Below, piece by piece: positions 24,501 through 39,500 of a stretch of 64,000 nucleotides of DNA (the first letter of the stretch is position 1; each line of letters begins with the position of its first letter). The notes beneath the pieces were generated by a model. The model was not told where the DNA came from, ran no database searches, and saw only the letters and a program-made list of their open reading frames with translations. Source of the DNA: Eukaryota sp. TZLM1-RC (lineage: Eukaryota > Metamonada: BaSk clade); assembly GCA_040285825.1 (NCBI GenBank), contig JAUPSS010000007.1:3140141-3204140 (forward strand), written 5' to 3'. The translations under genes were made by a program, and so were the position numbers.

Positions 24501-27500
24501 AAAATCAAAAAGTATACAATTGAATGTTGTAAACTAATAAAACAATTGCTGTAAGTGTAAGAGTATCGTTTTTGATACGATTTACTGAGAGCTCATATGA
24601 AGTTCCTAGTTTCGTATATTGACCAATGGTTGTTTATTACAATCATTGGTCAAATCTTAAAGTCCATTTTGGGACAATTAATATAACAATTGTGGTGTTA
24701 AAGTCCGTGCTATGGTCATTTGAGTAGTCATTGGTATGATTGGTTGAATGGTCATTGGTATGATTAGATGAGTTGCATGTAGTCTTTATGTACTAGATGT
24801 GATCAACTTGTGATCAAACTTTGTGTGAAATTGTGTGTGGTAATGTTGGCTATGTGTTGCTTGATCAGTACAAACTCATGATTACATTTTCAAATGATTT
24901 TGTATATATTTGAATTAATTGAGTGTATTAATTTTTAAACATTAAATTGTAAAAAAAGTAAAAAATCAAAAAGTATACAATTGAATGTTGTAAACTAATA
25001 AAACAATTGCTGTAAGTGTAAGAGTATCGTTTTTGATACGATTTACTGAGGCTCATATGAAGTTCCTAGTTTCGTATATTGACCAATGGTTGTTTATTAC
25101 AATCATTGGTCAAATCTTCTAAAGTCCATTTTGGGACAATTAATATAACAATTGTGGTGTTAAAGTCCGTGCTATGGTCATTTGAGTAGTCATTGGTATG
25201 ATTGGTTGAATGGTCATTGGTATGATTAGATGAGTTGCATGTAGTCTTTATGTACTAGATGTGATCAACTTGTGATCAAACTTTGTGTGAAATTGTGTGT
25301 GGTAATGTTGGCTATGTGTTACTTGATCAGTACAAACTCATGATTACATTTTCAAATGATTTTGTATATATTTGAATTAATTGAGTGTATTAATTTTTAA
25401 ACATTAAATTGTAAAAAAAGTAAAAAATCAAAAAGTATACAATTGAATGTTGTAAACTAATAAAACAATTGCTGTAAGTGTAAGAGTATCGTTTTGATAC
25501 GATTTACTGAGAGCTCATATGAAGTTCCTAGTTTCGTATATTGACCAATGGTTGTTTATTACAATCATTGGTCAAATCTTACTAAAGTCCATTTTGGGAC
25601 AATTAATATAACAATTGTGGTGTTAAAGTCCGTGCTATGGTCATTTGAGTAGTCATTGGTATGATTGGTTGAATGGTCATTGGTATGATTAGATGAGTTG
25701 CATGTAGTCCTTATGTACTAGATGTGATCAACTTGTGATCAAACTTTGTGTGAAATTGTGTGTGGTAATGTTGGCTATGTGTTGCTTGATCGGTACAAAC
25801 TCATGATTACATTTTCAAATGATTTTGTATATATTTGAATTAATTGAGTGTATTAATTTTTAAACATTAAATTGTAAAAAAAGTAAAAAATCAAAAAGTA
25901 TACAATTGAATGTTGTAAACTAATAAAACAATTGCTGTAAGTGTAAGAGTATCGTTTTTGATACGATTTACTGAGGCTCATATGAAGTTCCTAGTTTCGT
26001 ATATTGACCAATGGTTGTTTATTACAATCATTGGTCAAATCTTCTAAAATCCATTTTGGGACAATTAATATAACAATTGTGGTGTTAAAGTCCGTGCTAT
26101 GGTCATTTGAGTAGTCATTGGTTTGATTGGTTGAATGGTCATTGGTATGATTAGATGAGTTGCATGTAGTCCTTTATGTACTAGATGTGATCAACTTGTG
26201 ATCAAACTTTGTGTGAAATTGTGTGTTAGTAATGTTGGCTATGTGTTGCTTGATCAGTACAAACTCATGATTACATTTTCAAATGATTTTGTATATATTT
26301 GAATTAATTGAGTGTATTAATTTTTAAACATTAAATTGTAAAAAAAGTAAAAAATCAAAAAGTATACAATTGAATGTTGTAAACTAATAAAACAATTGCT
26401 GTAAGTGTAAGAGTATCGTTTTTGATACGATTTACTGAGGCTCATATGAAGTTCCTAGTTTCGTATATTGACCAATGGTTGTTTATTACAATCATTGGTC
26501 AAATCTTACTAAAGTCCATTTTGGGACAATTAATATAACAATTGTGGTGTTAAAGTCCGTGCTATGGTCATTTGAGTAGTCATTGGTTTGATTGGTTGAA
26601 TGGTCATTGGTATGATTAGATGAGTTGCATGTAGTCTTTATGTACTAGATGTGATCAACTTGTGATCAAACTTTGTGTGAAATTGTGTGTGGTAATGTTG
26701 GCTATGTGTTGCTTGATCAGTACAAACTCATGATTACATTTTCAAATGATTTTGTATATATTTGAATTAATTGAGTGTATTAATTTTTAAACATTAAATT
26801 GTAAAAAAGTAAAAAATCAAAAAGTATACAATTGAATGTTGTAAACTAATAAAACAATTGCTGTAAGTGTAAGAGTATCGTTTTTGATACGATTTACTGA
26901 GAGCTCATATGAAGTTCCTAGTTTCGTATATTGACCAATGGTTGTTTATTACAATCATTGGTCAAATCTTCAAAATCCATTTTGGGACAATTAATATAAC
27001 AATTGTGGTGTTAAAGTCCGTGCTATGGTCATTTGAGTAGTCATTGGTATGATTGGTTGAATGGTCATTGGTATGATTAGATGAGTTGCATGTAGTCTTT
27101 ATGTACTAGATGTGATCAACTTGTGATCAAACTTTGTGTGAAATTGTGTGTTAGTAATGTTGGCTATGTGTTGCTTGATCAGTACAAACTCATGATTACA
27201 TTTTCAAATGATTTTGTATATATTTGAATTAATTGAGTGTATTAATTTTTAAACATTAAATTGTAAAAAAAGTAAAAAATCAAAAAGTATACAATTGAAT
27301 GTTGTAAACTAATAAAACAATTGCTGTAAGTGTAAGAGTATCGTTTTTGATACGATTTACTGAGGCTCATATGAAGTTCCTAGTTTCGTATATTGACCAA
27401 TGGTTGTTTATTACAATCATTGGTCAAATCTTCAAAAGTCCATTTTGGGACAATTAATATAACAATTGTGGTGTTAAAGTCCGTGCTATGGTCATTTGAG

Positions 27501-30500
27501 TAGTCATTGGTATGATTGGTTGAATGGTCATTGGTATGATTAGATGAGTTGCATGTAGTCTTTATGTACTAGATGTGATCAACTTGTGATCAAACTTTGT
27601 GTGAAATTGTGTGTTAGTAATGTTGGCTATGTGTTGCTTGATCGGTACAAACTCATGATTACATTTTCAAATGATTTTGTATATATTTGAATTAATTGGG
27701 TGTATTAATTTTTAAACATTAAATTGTAAAAAAGTAAAAAATCAAAAAGTATACAATTGAATGTTGTAAACTAATAAAACAATTGCTGTAAGTGTAAGAG
27801 TATCGTTTTGATACGATTTACTGAGAGCTCATATGAAGTTCCTAGTTTCGTATATTGACCAATGGTTGTTTATTACAATCATTGGTCAAATCTTCAAAAT
27901 CCATTTTGGGACAATTAATATAACAATTGTGGTGTTAAAGTCCGTGCTATGGTCATTTGAGTAGTCATTGGTTTGATTGGTTGAATGGTCATTGGTATGA
28001 TTAGATGAGTTGCATGTAGTCTTTATGTACTAGATGTGATCAACTTGTGATCAAACTTTGTGTGAAATTGTGTGTTAGTAATGTTGGCTATGTGTTGCTT
28101 GATCGGTACAAACTCATGATTACATTTTCAAATGATTTTGTATATATTTGAATTAATTGAGTGTATTAATTTTTAAACATTAAATTGTAAAAAAAGTAAA
28201 AAATCAAAAAGTATACAATTGAATGTTGTAAACTAATAAAACAATTGCTGTAAGTGTAAGAGTATCGTTTTTGATACGATTTACTGAGGCTCATATGAAG
28301 TTCCTAGTTTCGTATATTGACCAATGGTTGTTTATTACAATCATTGGTCAAATCTTACTAAAGTCCATTTTGGGACAATTAATATAACAATTGTGGTGTT
28401 AAAGTCCGTGCTATGGTCATTTGAGTAGTCATTGGTATGATTGGTTGAATGGTCATTGGTATGATTAGATGAGTTGCATGTAGTCTTTATGTACTAGATG
28501 TGATCAACTTGTGATCAAACTTTGTGTGAAATTGTGTGTGGTAATGTTGGCTATGTGTTACTTGATCAGTACAAACTCATGATTACATTTTCAAATGATT
28601 TTGTATATATTTGAATTAATTGAGTGTATTAATTTTTAAACATTAAATTGTAAAAAAAGTAAAAAATCAAAAAGTATACAATTGAATGTTGTAAACTAAT
28701 AAAACAATTGCTGTAAGTGTAAGAGTATCGTTTTTGATACGATTTACTGAGGCTCATATGAAGTTCCTAGTTTCGTATATTGACCAATGGTTGTTTATTA
28801 CAATCATTGGTCAAATCTTAAAATCCATTTTGGGACAATTAATATAACAATTGTGGTGTTAAAGTCCGTGCTATGGTCATTTGAGTAGTCATTGGTATGA
28901 TTGGTTGAATGGTCATTGGTATGATTAGATGAGTTGCATGTAGTCTTTATGTACTAGATGTGATCAACTTGTGATCAAACTTTGTGTGAAATTGTGTGTT
29001 AGTAATGTTGGCTATGTGTTACTTGATCAGTACAAACTCATGATTACATTTTCAAATGATTTTGTATATATTTGAATTAATTGAGTGTATTAATTTTTAA
29101 ACATTAAATTGTAAAAAAGTAAAAAATCAAAAAGTATACAATTGAATGTTGTAAACTAATAAAACAATTGCTGTAAGTGTAAGAGTATCGTTTTTGATAC
29201 GATTTACTGAGAGCTCATATGAAGTTCCTAGTTTCGTATATTGACCAATGGTTGTTTATTACAATCATTGGTCAAATCTTCAAAATCCATTTTGGGACAA
29301 TTAATATAACAATTGTGGTGTTAAAGTCCGTGCTATGGTCATTTGAGTAGTCATTGGTTTGATTGGTTGAATGGTCATTGGTATGATTAGATGAGTTGCA
29401 TGTAGTCTTTATGTACTAGATGTGATCAACTTGTGATCAAACTTTGTGTGAAATTGTGTGTTAGTAATGTTGGCTATGTGTTGCTTGATCGGTACAAACT
29501 CATGATTACATTTTCAAATGATTTTGTATATATTTGAATTAATTGAGTGTATTAATTTTTAAACATTAAATTGTAAAAAAGTAAAAAATCAAAAAGTATA
29601 CAATTGAATGTTGTAAACTAATAAAACAATTGCTGTAAGTGTAAGAGTATCGTTTTTGATACGATTTACTGAGAGCTCATATGAAGTTCCTAGTTTCGTA
29701 TATTGACCAATGGTTGTTTATTACAATCATTGGTCAAATCTTAAAGTCCATTTTGGGACAATTAATATAACAATTGTGGTGTTAAAGTCCGTGCTATGGT
29801 CATTTGAGTAGTCATTGGTATGATTGGTTGAATGGTCATTGGTGTGATTAGATGAGTTGCATGTAGTCTTTATGTACTAGATGTGATCAACTTGTGATCA
29901 AACTTTGTGTGAAATTGTGTGTTAGTAATGTTGGCTATGTGTTGCTTGATCAGTACAAACTCATGATTACATTTTCAAATGATTTTGTATATATTTGAAT
30001 TAATTGGGTGTATTAATTTTTAAACATTAAATTGTAAAAAAGTAAAAAATCAAAAAGTATACAATTGAATGTTGTAAACTAATAAAACAATTGCTGTAAG
30101 TGTAAGAGTATCGTTTTTGATACGATTTACTGAGAGCTCATATGAAGTTCCTAGTTTCGTATATTGACCAATGGTTGTTTATTACAATCATTGGTCAAAT
30201 CTTACTAAAGTCCATTTTGGGACAATTAATATAACAATTGTGGTGTTAAAGTCCGTGCTATGGTCATTTGAGTAGTCATTGGTTTGATTGGTTGAATGGT
30301 CATTGGTGTGATTAGATGAGTTGCATGTAGTCTTTATGTACTAGATGTGATCAACTTGTGATCAAACTTTGTGTGAAATTGTGTGTTAGTAATGTTGGCT
30401 ATGTGTTACTTGATCAGTACAAACTCATGATTACATTTTCAAATGATTTTTGTATATATTTGAATTAATTGGGTGTATTAATTTTTAAACATTAAATTGT

Positions 30501-33500
30501 AAAAAAGTAAAAAATCAAAAAGTATACAATTGAATGTTGTAAACTAATAAAACAATTGCTGTAAGTGTAAGAGTATCGTTTTGATACGATTTACTGAGAG
30601 CTCATATGAAGTTCCTAGTTTCGTATATTGACCAATGGTTGTTTATTACAATCATTGGTCAAATCTTCTAAAGTCCATTTTGGGACAATTAATATAACAA
30701 TTGTGGTGTTAAAGTCCGTGCTATGGTCATTTGAGTAGTCATTGGTATGATTGGTTGAATGGTCATTGGTATGATTAGATGAGTTGCATGTAGTCTTTAT
30801 GTACTAGATGTGATCAACTTGTGATCAAACTTTGTGTGAAATTGTGTGTTAGTAATGTTGGCTATGTGTTGCTTGATCAGTACAAACTCATGATTACATT
30901 TTCAAATGATTTTGTATATATTTGAATTAATTGAGTGTATTAATTTTTAAACATTAAATTGTAAAAAAAGTAAAAAATCAAAAAGTATACAATTGAATGT
31001 TGTAAACTAATAAAACAATTGCTGTAAGTGTAAGAGTATCGTTTTTGATACGATTTACTGAGGCTCATATGAAGTTCCTAGTTTCGTATATTGACCAATG
31101 GTTGTTTATTACAATCATTGGTCAAATCTTCAAAAGTCCATTTTGGGACAATTAATATAACAATTGTGGTGTTAAAGTCCGTGCTATGGTCATTTGAGTA
31201 GTCATTGGTTTGATTGGTTGAATGGTCATTGGTATGATTAGATGAGTTGCATGTAGTCTTTATGTACTAGATGTGATCAACTTGTGATCAAACTTTGTGT
31301 GAAATTGTGTGTTAGTAATGTTGGCTATGTGTTGCTTGATCAGTACAAACTCATGATTACATTTTCAAATGATTTTGTATATATTTGAATTAATTGAGTG
31401 TATTAATTTTTAAACATTAAATTGTAAAAAAGTAAAAAATCAAAAAGTATACAATTGAATGTTGTAAACTAATAAAACAATTGCTGTAAGTGTAAGAGTA
31501 TCGTTTTTGATACGATTTACTGAGAGCTCATATGAAGTTCCTAGTTTCGTATATTGACCAATGGTTGTTTATTACAATCATTGGTCAAATCTTTAAAGTC
31601 CATTTTGGGACAATTAATATAACAATTGTGGTGTTAAAGTCCGTGCTATGGTCATTTGAGTAGTCATTGGTATGATTGGTTGAATGGTCATTGGTGTGAT
31701 TAGATGAGTTGCATGTAGTCTTTATGTACTAGATGTGATCAACTTGTGATCAAACTTTGTGTGAAATTGTGTGTTAGTAATGTTGGCTATGTGTTACTTG
31801 ATCAGTACAAACTCATGATTACATTTTCAAATGATTTTGTATATATTTGAATTAATTGAGTGTATTAATTTTTAAACATTAAATTGTAAAAAAGTAAAAA
31901 ATCAAAAAGTATACAATTGAATGTTGTAAACTAATAAAACAATTGCTGTAAGTGTAAGAGTATCGTTTTGATACGATTTACTGAGAGCTCATATGAAGTT
32001 CCTAGTTTCGTATATTGACCAATGGTTGTTTATTACAATCATTGGTCAAATCTTTAAAGTCCATTTTGGGACAATTAATATAACAATTGTGGTGTTAAAG
32101 TCCGTGCTATGGTCATTTGAGTAGTCATTGGTATGATTGGTTGAATGGTCATTGGTATGATTAGATGAGTTGCATGTAGTCTTTATGTACTAGATGTGAT
32201 CAACTTGTGATCAAACTTTGTGTGAAATTGTGTGTTAGTAATGTTGGCTATGTGTTGCTTGATCAGTACAAACTCATGATTACATTTTCAAATGATTTTT
32301 GTATATATTTGAATTAATTGAGTGTATTAATTTTTAAACATTAAATTGTAAAAAAAGTAAAAAATCAAAAAGTATACAATTGAATGTTGTAAACTAATAA
32401 AACAATTGCTGTAAGTGTAAGAGTATCGTTTTTGATACGATTTACTGAGAGCTCATATGAAGTTCCTAGTTTCGTATATTGACCAATGGTTGTTTATTAC
32501 AATCATTGGTCAAATCTTAAAGTCCATTTTGGGACAATTAATATAACAATTGTGGTGTTAAAGTCCGTGCTATGGTCATTTGAGTAGTCATTGGTATGAT
32601 TGGTTGAATGGTCATTGGTATGATTAGATGAGTTGCATGTAGTCTTTATGTACTAGATGTGATCAACTTGTGATCAAACTTTGTGTGAAATTGTGTGTTA
32701 GTAATGTTGGCTATGTGTTACTTGATCAGTACAAACTCATGATTACATTTTTCAAATGATTTTGTATATATTTGAATTAATTGAGTGTATTAATTTTTAA
32801 ACATTAAATTGTAAAAAAGTAAAAAATCAAAAAGTATACAATTGAATGTTGTAAAACTAATAAAACAATTGCTGTAAGTGTAAGAGTATCGTTTTTGATA
32901 CGATTTACTGAGGCTCATATGAAGTTCCTAGTTTCGTATATTGACCAATGGTTGTTTATTACAATCATTGGTCAAATCTTCAAAAGTCCATTTTGGGACA
33001 ATTAATATAACAATTGTGGTGTTAAAGTCCGTGCTATGGTCATTTGAGTAGTCATTGGTATGATTGGTTGAATGGTCATTGGTATGATTAGATGAGTTGC
33101 ATGTAGTCTTTATGTACTAGATGTGATCAACTTGTGATCAAACTTTGTGTGAAATTGTGTGTTAGTAATGTTGGCTATGTGTTACTTGATCAGTACAAAC
33201 TCATGATTACATTTTCAAATGATTTTGTATATATTTGAATTAATTGGGTGTATTAATTTTTAAACATTAAATTGTAAAAAAAGTAAAAAAATCAAAAAGT
33301 ATACAATTGAATGTTGTAAACTAATAAAACAATTGCTGTAAGTGTAAGAGTATCGTTTTTGATACGATTTACTGAGAGCTCATATGAAGTTCCTAGTTTC
33401 GTATATTGACCAATGGTTGTTTATTACAATCATTGGTCAAATCTTCAAAGTCCATTTTGGGACAATTAATATAACAATTGTGGTGTTAAAGTCCGTGCTA

Positions 33501-36500
33501 TGGTCATTTGAGTAGTCATTGGTATGATTGGTTGAATGGTCATTGGTATGATTAGATGAGTTGCATGTAGTCTTTATGTACTAGATGTGATCAACTTGTG
33601 ATCAAACTTTGTGTGAAATTGTGTGTTAGTAATGTTGGCTATGTGTTGCTTGATCAGTACAAACTCATGATTACATTTTCAAATGATTTTGTATATATTT
33701 GAATTAATTGAGTGTATTAATTTTTAAACATTAAATTGTAAAAAAAGTAAAAAATCAAAAAAGTATACAATTGAATGTTGTAAACTAATAAAACAATTGC
33801 TGTAAGTGTAAGAGTATCGTTTTTGATACGATTTACTGAGAGCTCATATGAAGTTCCTAGTTTCGTATATTGACCAATGGTTGTTTATTACAATCATTGG
33901 TCAAATCTTCTAAAGTCCATTTTGGGACAATTAATATAACAATTGTGGTGTTAAAGTCCGTGCTATGGTCATTTGAGTAGTCATTGGTATGATTGGTTGA
34001 ATGGTCATTGGTATGATTAGATGAGTTGCATGTAGTCTTTATGTACTAGATGTGATCAACTTGTGATCAAACTTTGTGTGAAATTGTGTGTTAGTAATGT
34101 TGGCTATGTGTTACTTGATCAGTACAAACTCATGATTACATTTTCAAATGATTTTGTATATATTTGAATTAATTGAGTGTATTAATTTTTAAACATTAAA
34201 TTGTAAAAAAAGTAAAAAATCAAAAAGTATACAATTGAATGTTGTAAACTAATAAAACAATTGCTGTAAGTGTAAGAGTATCGTTTTTGATACGATTTAC
34301 TGAGAGCTCATATGAAGTTCCTAGTTTCGTATATTGACCAATGGTTGTTTATTACAATCATTGGTCAAATCTTAAAGTCCATTTTGGGACAATTAATATA
34401 ACAATTGTGGTGTTAAAGTCCGTGCTATGGTCATTTGAGTAGTCATTGGTATGATTGGTTGAATGGTCATTGGTATGATTAGATGAGTTGCATGTAGTCT
34501 TTATGTACTAGATGTGATCAACTTGTGATCAAACTTTGTGTGAAATTGTGTGTTAGTAATGTTGGCTGTGTGTTGCTTGATCAGTACAAACTCATGATTA
34601 CATTTTCAAATGATTTTTGTATATATTTGAATTAATTGAGTGTATTAATTTTTAAACATTAAATTGTAAAAAAGTAAAAAATCAAAAAGTATACAATTGA
34701 ATGTTGTAAACTAATAAAACAATTGCTGTAAGTGTAAGAGTATCGTTTTTGATACGATTTACTGAGGCTCATATGAAGTTCCTAGTTTCGTATATTGACC
34801 AATGGTTGTTTATTACAATCATTGGTCAAATCTTAAAGTCCATTTTGGGACAATTAATATAACAATTGTGGTGTTAAAGTCCATTGCTATGGTCATTTGA
34901 GTAGTCATTGGTATGATTGGTTGAATGGTCATTGGTATGATTAGATGAGTTGCATGTAGTCTTTATGTACTAGATGTGATCAACTTGTGATCAAACTTTG
35001 TGTGAAATTGTGTGTTAGTAATGTTGGCTATGTGTTACTTGATCAGTACAAACTCATGATTACATTTTCAAATGATTTTGTATATATTTGAATTAATTGA
35101 GTGTATTAATTTTTAAACATTAAATTGTAAAAAAGTAAAAAATCAAAAAGTATACAATTGAATGTTGTAAACTAATAAAACAATTGCTGTAAGTGTAAGA
35201 GTATCGTTTTTGATACGATTTACTGAGGCTCATATGAAGTTCCTAGTTTCGTATATTGACCAATGGTTGTTTATTACAATCATTGGTCAAATCTTCTAAG
35301 AATCCATTTTGGGACAATTAATATAACAATTGTGGTGTTAAAGTCCATTGCTATGGTCATTTGAGTAGTCATTGGTATGATTGGTTGAATGGTCATTGGT
35401 ATGATTAGATGAGTTGCATGTAGTCTTTATGTACTAGATGTGATCAACTTGTGATCAAACTTTGTGTGAAATTGTGTGTTAGTAATGTTGGCTATGTGTT
35501 GCTTGATCAGTACAAACTCATGATTACATTTTCAAATGATTTTGTATATATTTGAATTAATTGAGTGTATTAATTTTTAAACATTAAATTGTAAAAAAAG
35601 TAAAAAATCAAAAAGTATACAATTGAATGTTGTAAACTAATAAAACAATTGCTGTAAGTGTAAGAGTATCGTTTTGATACGATTTACTGAGGCTCATATG
35701 AAGTTCCTAGTTTCGTATATTGACCAATGGTTGTTTATTACAATCATTGGTCAAATCTTAAAGTCCATTTTGGGACAATTAATATAACAATTGTGGTGTT
35801 AAAGTCCGTGCTATGGTCATTTGGTAGTCATTGGTATGATTGGTTGAATGGTCATTGGTATGATTAGATGAGTTGCATGTAGTCTTTATGTACTAGATGT
35901 GATCAACTTGTGATCAAACTTTGTGTGAAATTGTGTGTTAGTAATGTTGGCTGTGTGTTGCTTGATCAGTACAAACTCATGATTACATTTTCAAATGATT
36001 TTGTATATATTTGAATTAATTGAGTGTATTAATTTTTAAACATTAAATTGTAAAAAAGTAAAAAATCAAAAGTATACAATTGAATGTTGTAAACTAATAA
36101 AACAATTGCTGTAAGTGTAAGAGTATCGTTTTGATACGATTTACTGAGGCTCATATGAAGTTCCTAGTTTCGTATATTGACCAATGGTTGTTTATTACAA
36201 TCATTGGTCAAATCTTAAAGTCCATTTTGGGACAATTAATATAACAATTGTGGTGTTAAAGTCCATTGCTATGGTCATTTGAGTAGTCATTGGTATGATT
36301 GGTTGAATGGTCATTGGTATGATTAGATGAGTTGCATGTAGTCTTTATGTACTAGATGTGATCAACTTGTGATCAAACTTTGTGTGAAATTGTGTGTTAG
36401 TAATGTTGGCTATGTGTTACTTGATCAGTACAAACTCATGATTACATTTTCAAATGATTTTGTATATATTTGAATTAATTGAGTGTATTAATTTTTAAAC

Positions 36501-39500
36501 ATTAAATTGTAAAAAAGTAAAAAATCAAAAGTATACAATTGAATGTTGTAAACTAATAAAACAATTGCTGTAAGTGTAAGAGTATCGTTTTTGATACGAT
36601 TTACTGAGAGCTCATATGAAGTTCCTAGTTTCGTATATTGACCAATGGTTGTTTATTACAATCATTGGTCAAATCTAAAGTCCATTTTGGGACAATTAAT
36701 ATAACAATTGTGGTGTTAAAGTCCATTGCTATGGTCATTTGAGTAGTCATTGGTATGATTGGTTGAATGGTCATTGGTATGATTAGATGAGTTGCATGTA
36801 GTCTTTATGTACTAGATGTGATCAACTTGTGATCAAACTTTGTGTGAAATTGTGTGTTAGTAATGTTGGCTATGTGTTGCTTGATCAGTACAAACTCATG
36901 ATTACATTTTCAAATGATTTTGTATATATTTGAATTAATTGGGTGTATTAATTTTTAAACATTAAATTGTAAAAAAGTAAAAAATCAAAAGTATACAATT
37001 GAATGTTGTAAACTAATAAAACAATTGCTGTAAGTGTAAGAGTATCGTTTTGATACGATTTACTGAGGCTCATATGAAGTTCCTAGTTTCGTATATTGAC
37101 CAATGGTTGTTTATTACAATCATTGGTCAAATCTTCAAGAATCCATTTTGGGACAATTAATATAACAATTGTGGTGTTAAAGTCCGTGCTATGGTCATTT
37201 GAGTAGTCATTGGTATGATTGGTTGAATGGTCATTGGTATGATTAGATGAGTTGCATGTAGTCTTTATGTACTAGATGTGATCAACTTGTGATCAAACTT
37301 TGTGTGAAATTGTGTGTTAGTAATGTTGGCTATGTATTTACTTGATCAGTACAAACTCATGATTACATTTTCAAATGATTTTGTATATATTTGAATTAAT
37401 TGAGTGTATTAATTTTTAAACATTAAATTGTAAAAAAGTAAAAAATCAAAAGTATACAATTGAATGTTGTAAACTAATAAAACAATTGCTGTAAGTGTAA
37501 GAGTATCGTTTTTGATACGATTTACTGAGAGCTCATATGAAGTTCCTAGTTTCGTATATTGACCAATGGTTGTTTATTACAATCATTGGTCAAATCTTCT
37601 AAGAATCCATTTTGGGACAATTAATATAACAATTGTGGTGTTAAAGTCCGTGCTATGGTCATTTGAGTAGTCATTGGTATGATTGGTTGAATGGTCATTG
37701 GTATGATTAGATGAGTTGCATGTAGTCTTTATGTACTAGATGTGATCAACTTGTGATCAAACTTTGTGTGAAATTGTGTGTTAGTAATGTTGGCTATGTG
37801 TTGCTTGATCAGTACAAACTCATGATTACATTTTCAAATGATTTTGTATATATTTGAATTAATTGAGTGTATTAATTTTTAAACATTAAATTGTAAAAAA
37901 GTAAAAAATCAAAAGTATACAATTGAATGTTGTAAACTAATAAAACAATTGCTGTAAGTGTAAGAGTATCGTTTTTGATACGATTTACTGAGAGCTCATA
38001 TGAAGTTCCTAGTTTCGTATATTGACCAATGGTTGTTTATTACAATCATTGGTCAAATCTTAAAGTCCATTTTGGGACAATTAATATAACAATTGTGGTG
38101 TTAAAAGTCCGTGCTATGGTCATTTGAGTAGTCATTGGTATGATTGGTTGAATGGTCATTGGTATGATTAGATGAGTTGCATGTAGTCTTTATGTACTAG
38201 ATGTGATCAACTTGTGATCAAACTTTGTGTGAAATTGTGTGTTAGTAATGTTGGCTATGTGTTGCTTGATCAGTACAAACTCATGATTACATTTTCAAAT
38301 GATTTTGTATATATTTGAATTAATTGGGTGTATTAATTTTTAAACATTAAATTGTAAAAAAGTAAAAAATCAAAAAGTATACAATTGAATGTTGTAAACT
38401 AATAAAACAATTGCTGTAAGTGTAAGAGTATCGTTTTTGATACGATTTACTGAGAGCTCATATGAAGTTCCTAGTTTCGTATATTGACCAATGGTTGTTT
38501 ATTACAATCATTGGTCAAATCTTAAAGTCCATTTTGGGACAATTAATATAACAATTGTGGTGTTAAAGTCCATTGCTATGGTCATTTGATTAGTCATTGG
38601 TATGATTGGTTGAATGGTCATTGGTATGATTAGATGAGTTGCATGTAGTCTTTATGTACTAGATGTGATCAACTTGTGATCAAACTTTGTGTGAAATTGT
38701 GTGTTAGTAATGTTGGCTATGTGTTGCTTGATCAGTACAAACTCATGATTACATTTTCAAATGATTTTGTATATATTTGAATTAATTGAGTGTATTAATT
38801 TTTAAACATTAAATTGTAAAAAAGTAAAAAATCAAAAGTATACAATTGAATGTTGTAAACTAATAAAACAATTGCTGTAAGTGTAAGAGTATCGTTTTTG
38901 ATACGATTTACTGAGAGCTCATATGAAGTTCTAGTTTCGTATATTGACCAATGGTTGTTTATTACAATCATTGGTCAAATCTTTAAAGTCCATTTTGGGA
39001 CAATTAATATAACAATTGTGGTGTTAAAGTCCGTGCTATGGTCATTTGGTAGTCATTGGTATGATTGGTTGAATGGTCATTGGTATGATTAGATGAGTTG
39101 CATGTAGTCTTTATGTACTAGATGTGATCAACTTGTGATCAAACTTTGTGTGAAATTGTGTGTTAGTAATGTTGGCTATGTGTTGCTTGATCGGTACAAA
39201 CTCATGATTACATTTTCAAATGATTTTGTATATATTTGAATTAATTGAGTGTATTAATTTTTAAACATTAAATTGTAAAAAAGTAAAAAATCAAAAAGTA
39301 TACAATTGAATGTTGTAAACTAATAAAACAATTGCTGTAAGTGTAAGAGTATCGTTTTTGATACGATTTACTGAGGCTCATATGAAGTTCCTAGTTTCGT
39401 ATATTGACCAATGGTTGTTTATTACAATCATTGGTCAAATCTTCAAAAGTCCATTTTGGGACAATTAATATAACAATTGTGGTGTTAAAGTCCATTGCTA

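Noticed and set aside
38898-39092. 64-codon open frame in satellite block 3
   Set aside because: Created by loss of one C (AAGTTCTAG instead of AAGTTCCTAG) in a single unit; a chance extension of the satellite's short frame.
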